DNA of 43,417 bases from Paenibacillus helianthi (GTDB taxonomy: Bacteria > Bacillota > Bacilli > Paenibacillales > Paenibacillaceae): NCBI RefSeq assembly GCF_001909055.1, contig NZ_LVWI01000065.1:1-43417 (forward strand). The letters run 5' to 3'. The notes below the pieces were generated by a model. It was given only the letters and a program-made list of their open reading frames with translations. It did not search any database and was not told the DNA's origin. A program made the position numbers and the translations under genes. Numbering within the stretch: position 1 is the stretch's first letter; each line of letters begins with the position of its first letter. Below, in pieces: positions 43,275-43,417 of this stretch.

Positions 43275-43417
43275 TTAATGTTTAATGTTTAATCTTTAAT
43301 CTTTAATCTTTAATCTTTAATCTTTAATCTTTAATCTTTAGTCTTTAATCTTTAGTCTTTTAGTCTTTAGTCTTTTAGTCTTTAGTCTTTTAGTCTTTAG
43401 TCTTTTAGTCTTTAGTC
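43275..43417. repeat. Heptanucleotide tandem repeat tract reaching the window edge
   Basis: Starts as TTAATGT units, becomes (TTTAATC) repeated about eight times, then mixes TTTAGTC with an eight-base TTTTAGTC variant up to the last base. No coding capacity. The array continues beyond the window, so its full length is unknown. Confidence 0.95.

Overview
The window reads as chromosome of a Paenibacillus-like, endospore-forming Firmicute. The evidence is CUT1 sugar transporters paired with a membrane-bound AraC-type sensor, a very large SLH-anchored laminarinase, a YunB sporulation protein, a LytH-like M23 peptidase next to lipA, strong AGGAGG ribosome-binding sites and a mid-GC backbone broken by AT-rich patches. 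The species call is inference; no rRNA, tRNA, CRISPR array, transposase or complete prophage was found.

Layout. 1-1700: AT-rich end of an ABC exporter followed by a 28-codon ORF and a terminator. 1.9-2.9 kb: a gene remnant and a membrane-anchored protein of unknown function. 3.0-15.6 kb: a pectin/rhamnogalacturonan uptake and breakdown locus (AraC-type sensor, two paralogous solute-binding lipoproteins, one permease pair, GH105 and GH28 enzymes without signal peptides). It is interrupted by an AT-rich patch holding a VanZ-like gene, a partial duplicate of the first binding protein and a frameshifted DUF3139-type gene. 15.7-16.8 kb: a fabH gene behind a consensus promoter overlapped by a FapR-like operator. 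17.1-23.4 kb: a LacI regulator divergent from a secreted SLH-GH16 laminarinase with about five carbohydrate-binding modules. 23.48-23.81 kb: the back-to-back 3' ends of a GbsR-type regulator and a glycine-betaine binding protein, apparently the scar of a deleted osmoprotectant locus. 23.8-26.0 kb: a VTT/DedA-type membrane protein with a structured, terminator-ending leader, then yunB.

26.06-36.86 kb is the most notable part. Three forward genes (two GT2-like glycosyltransferases and a helical-repeat protein) converge on a reverse-strand run. That run has three paralogous GT2-plus-helical-repeat proteins directly downstream of a protein built from eleven 27-residue Ser/Thr-rich repeats and a DUF6385-like C-terminal domain. 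I read this as a candidate glycosylation system for a repetitive surface, possibly spore-surface, protein. In B. subtilis (from memory) yunB, lytH and lipA are neighbours. Here yunB ends at 25942 and lytH-lipA lie at 40914-43227, so the glycosylation block and a starch-type locus sit between them.

37.1-43.4 kb: an Est30-like esterase, a LacI regulator divergent from a GH13 neopullulanase/maltogenic amylase, the LytH-like peptidase, lipA, and a heptanucleotide repeat tract running to the window edge. The intergenic DNA is unusually rich in palindromes: a 215-bp imperfect inverted repeat, a 51-bp tandem array carrying GNRA-loop hairpins, and several short hairpins with three-base GNA loops.
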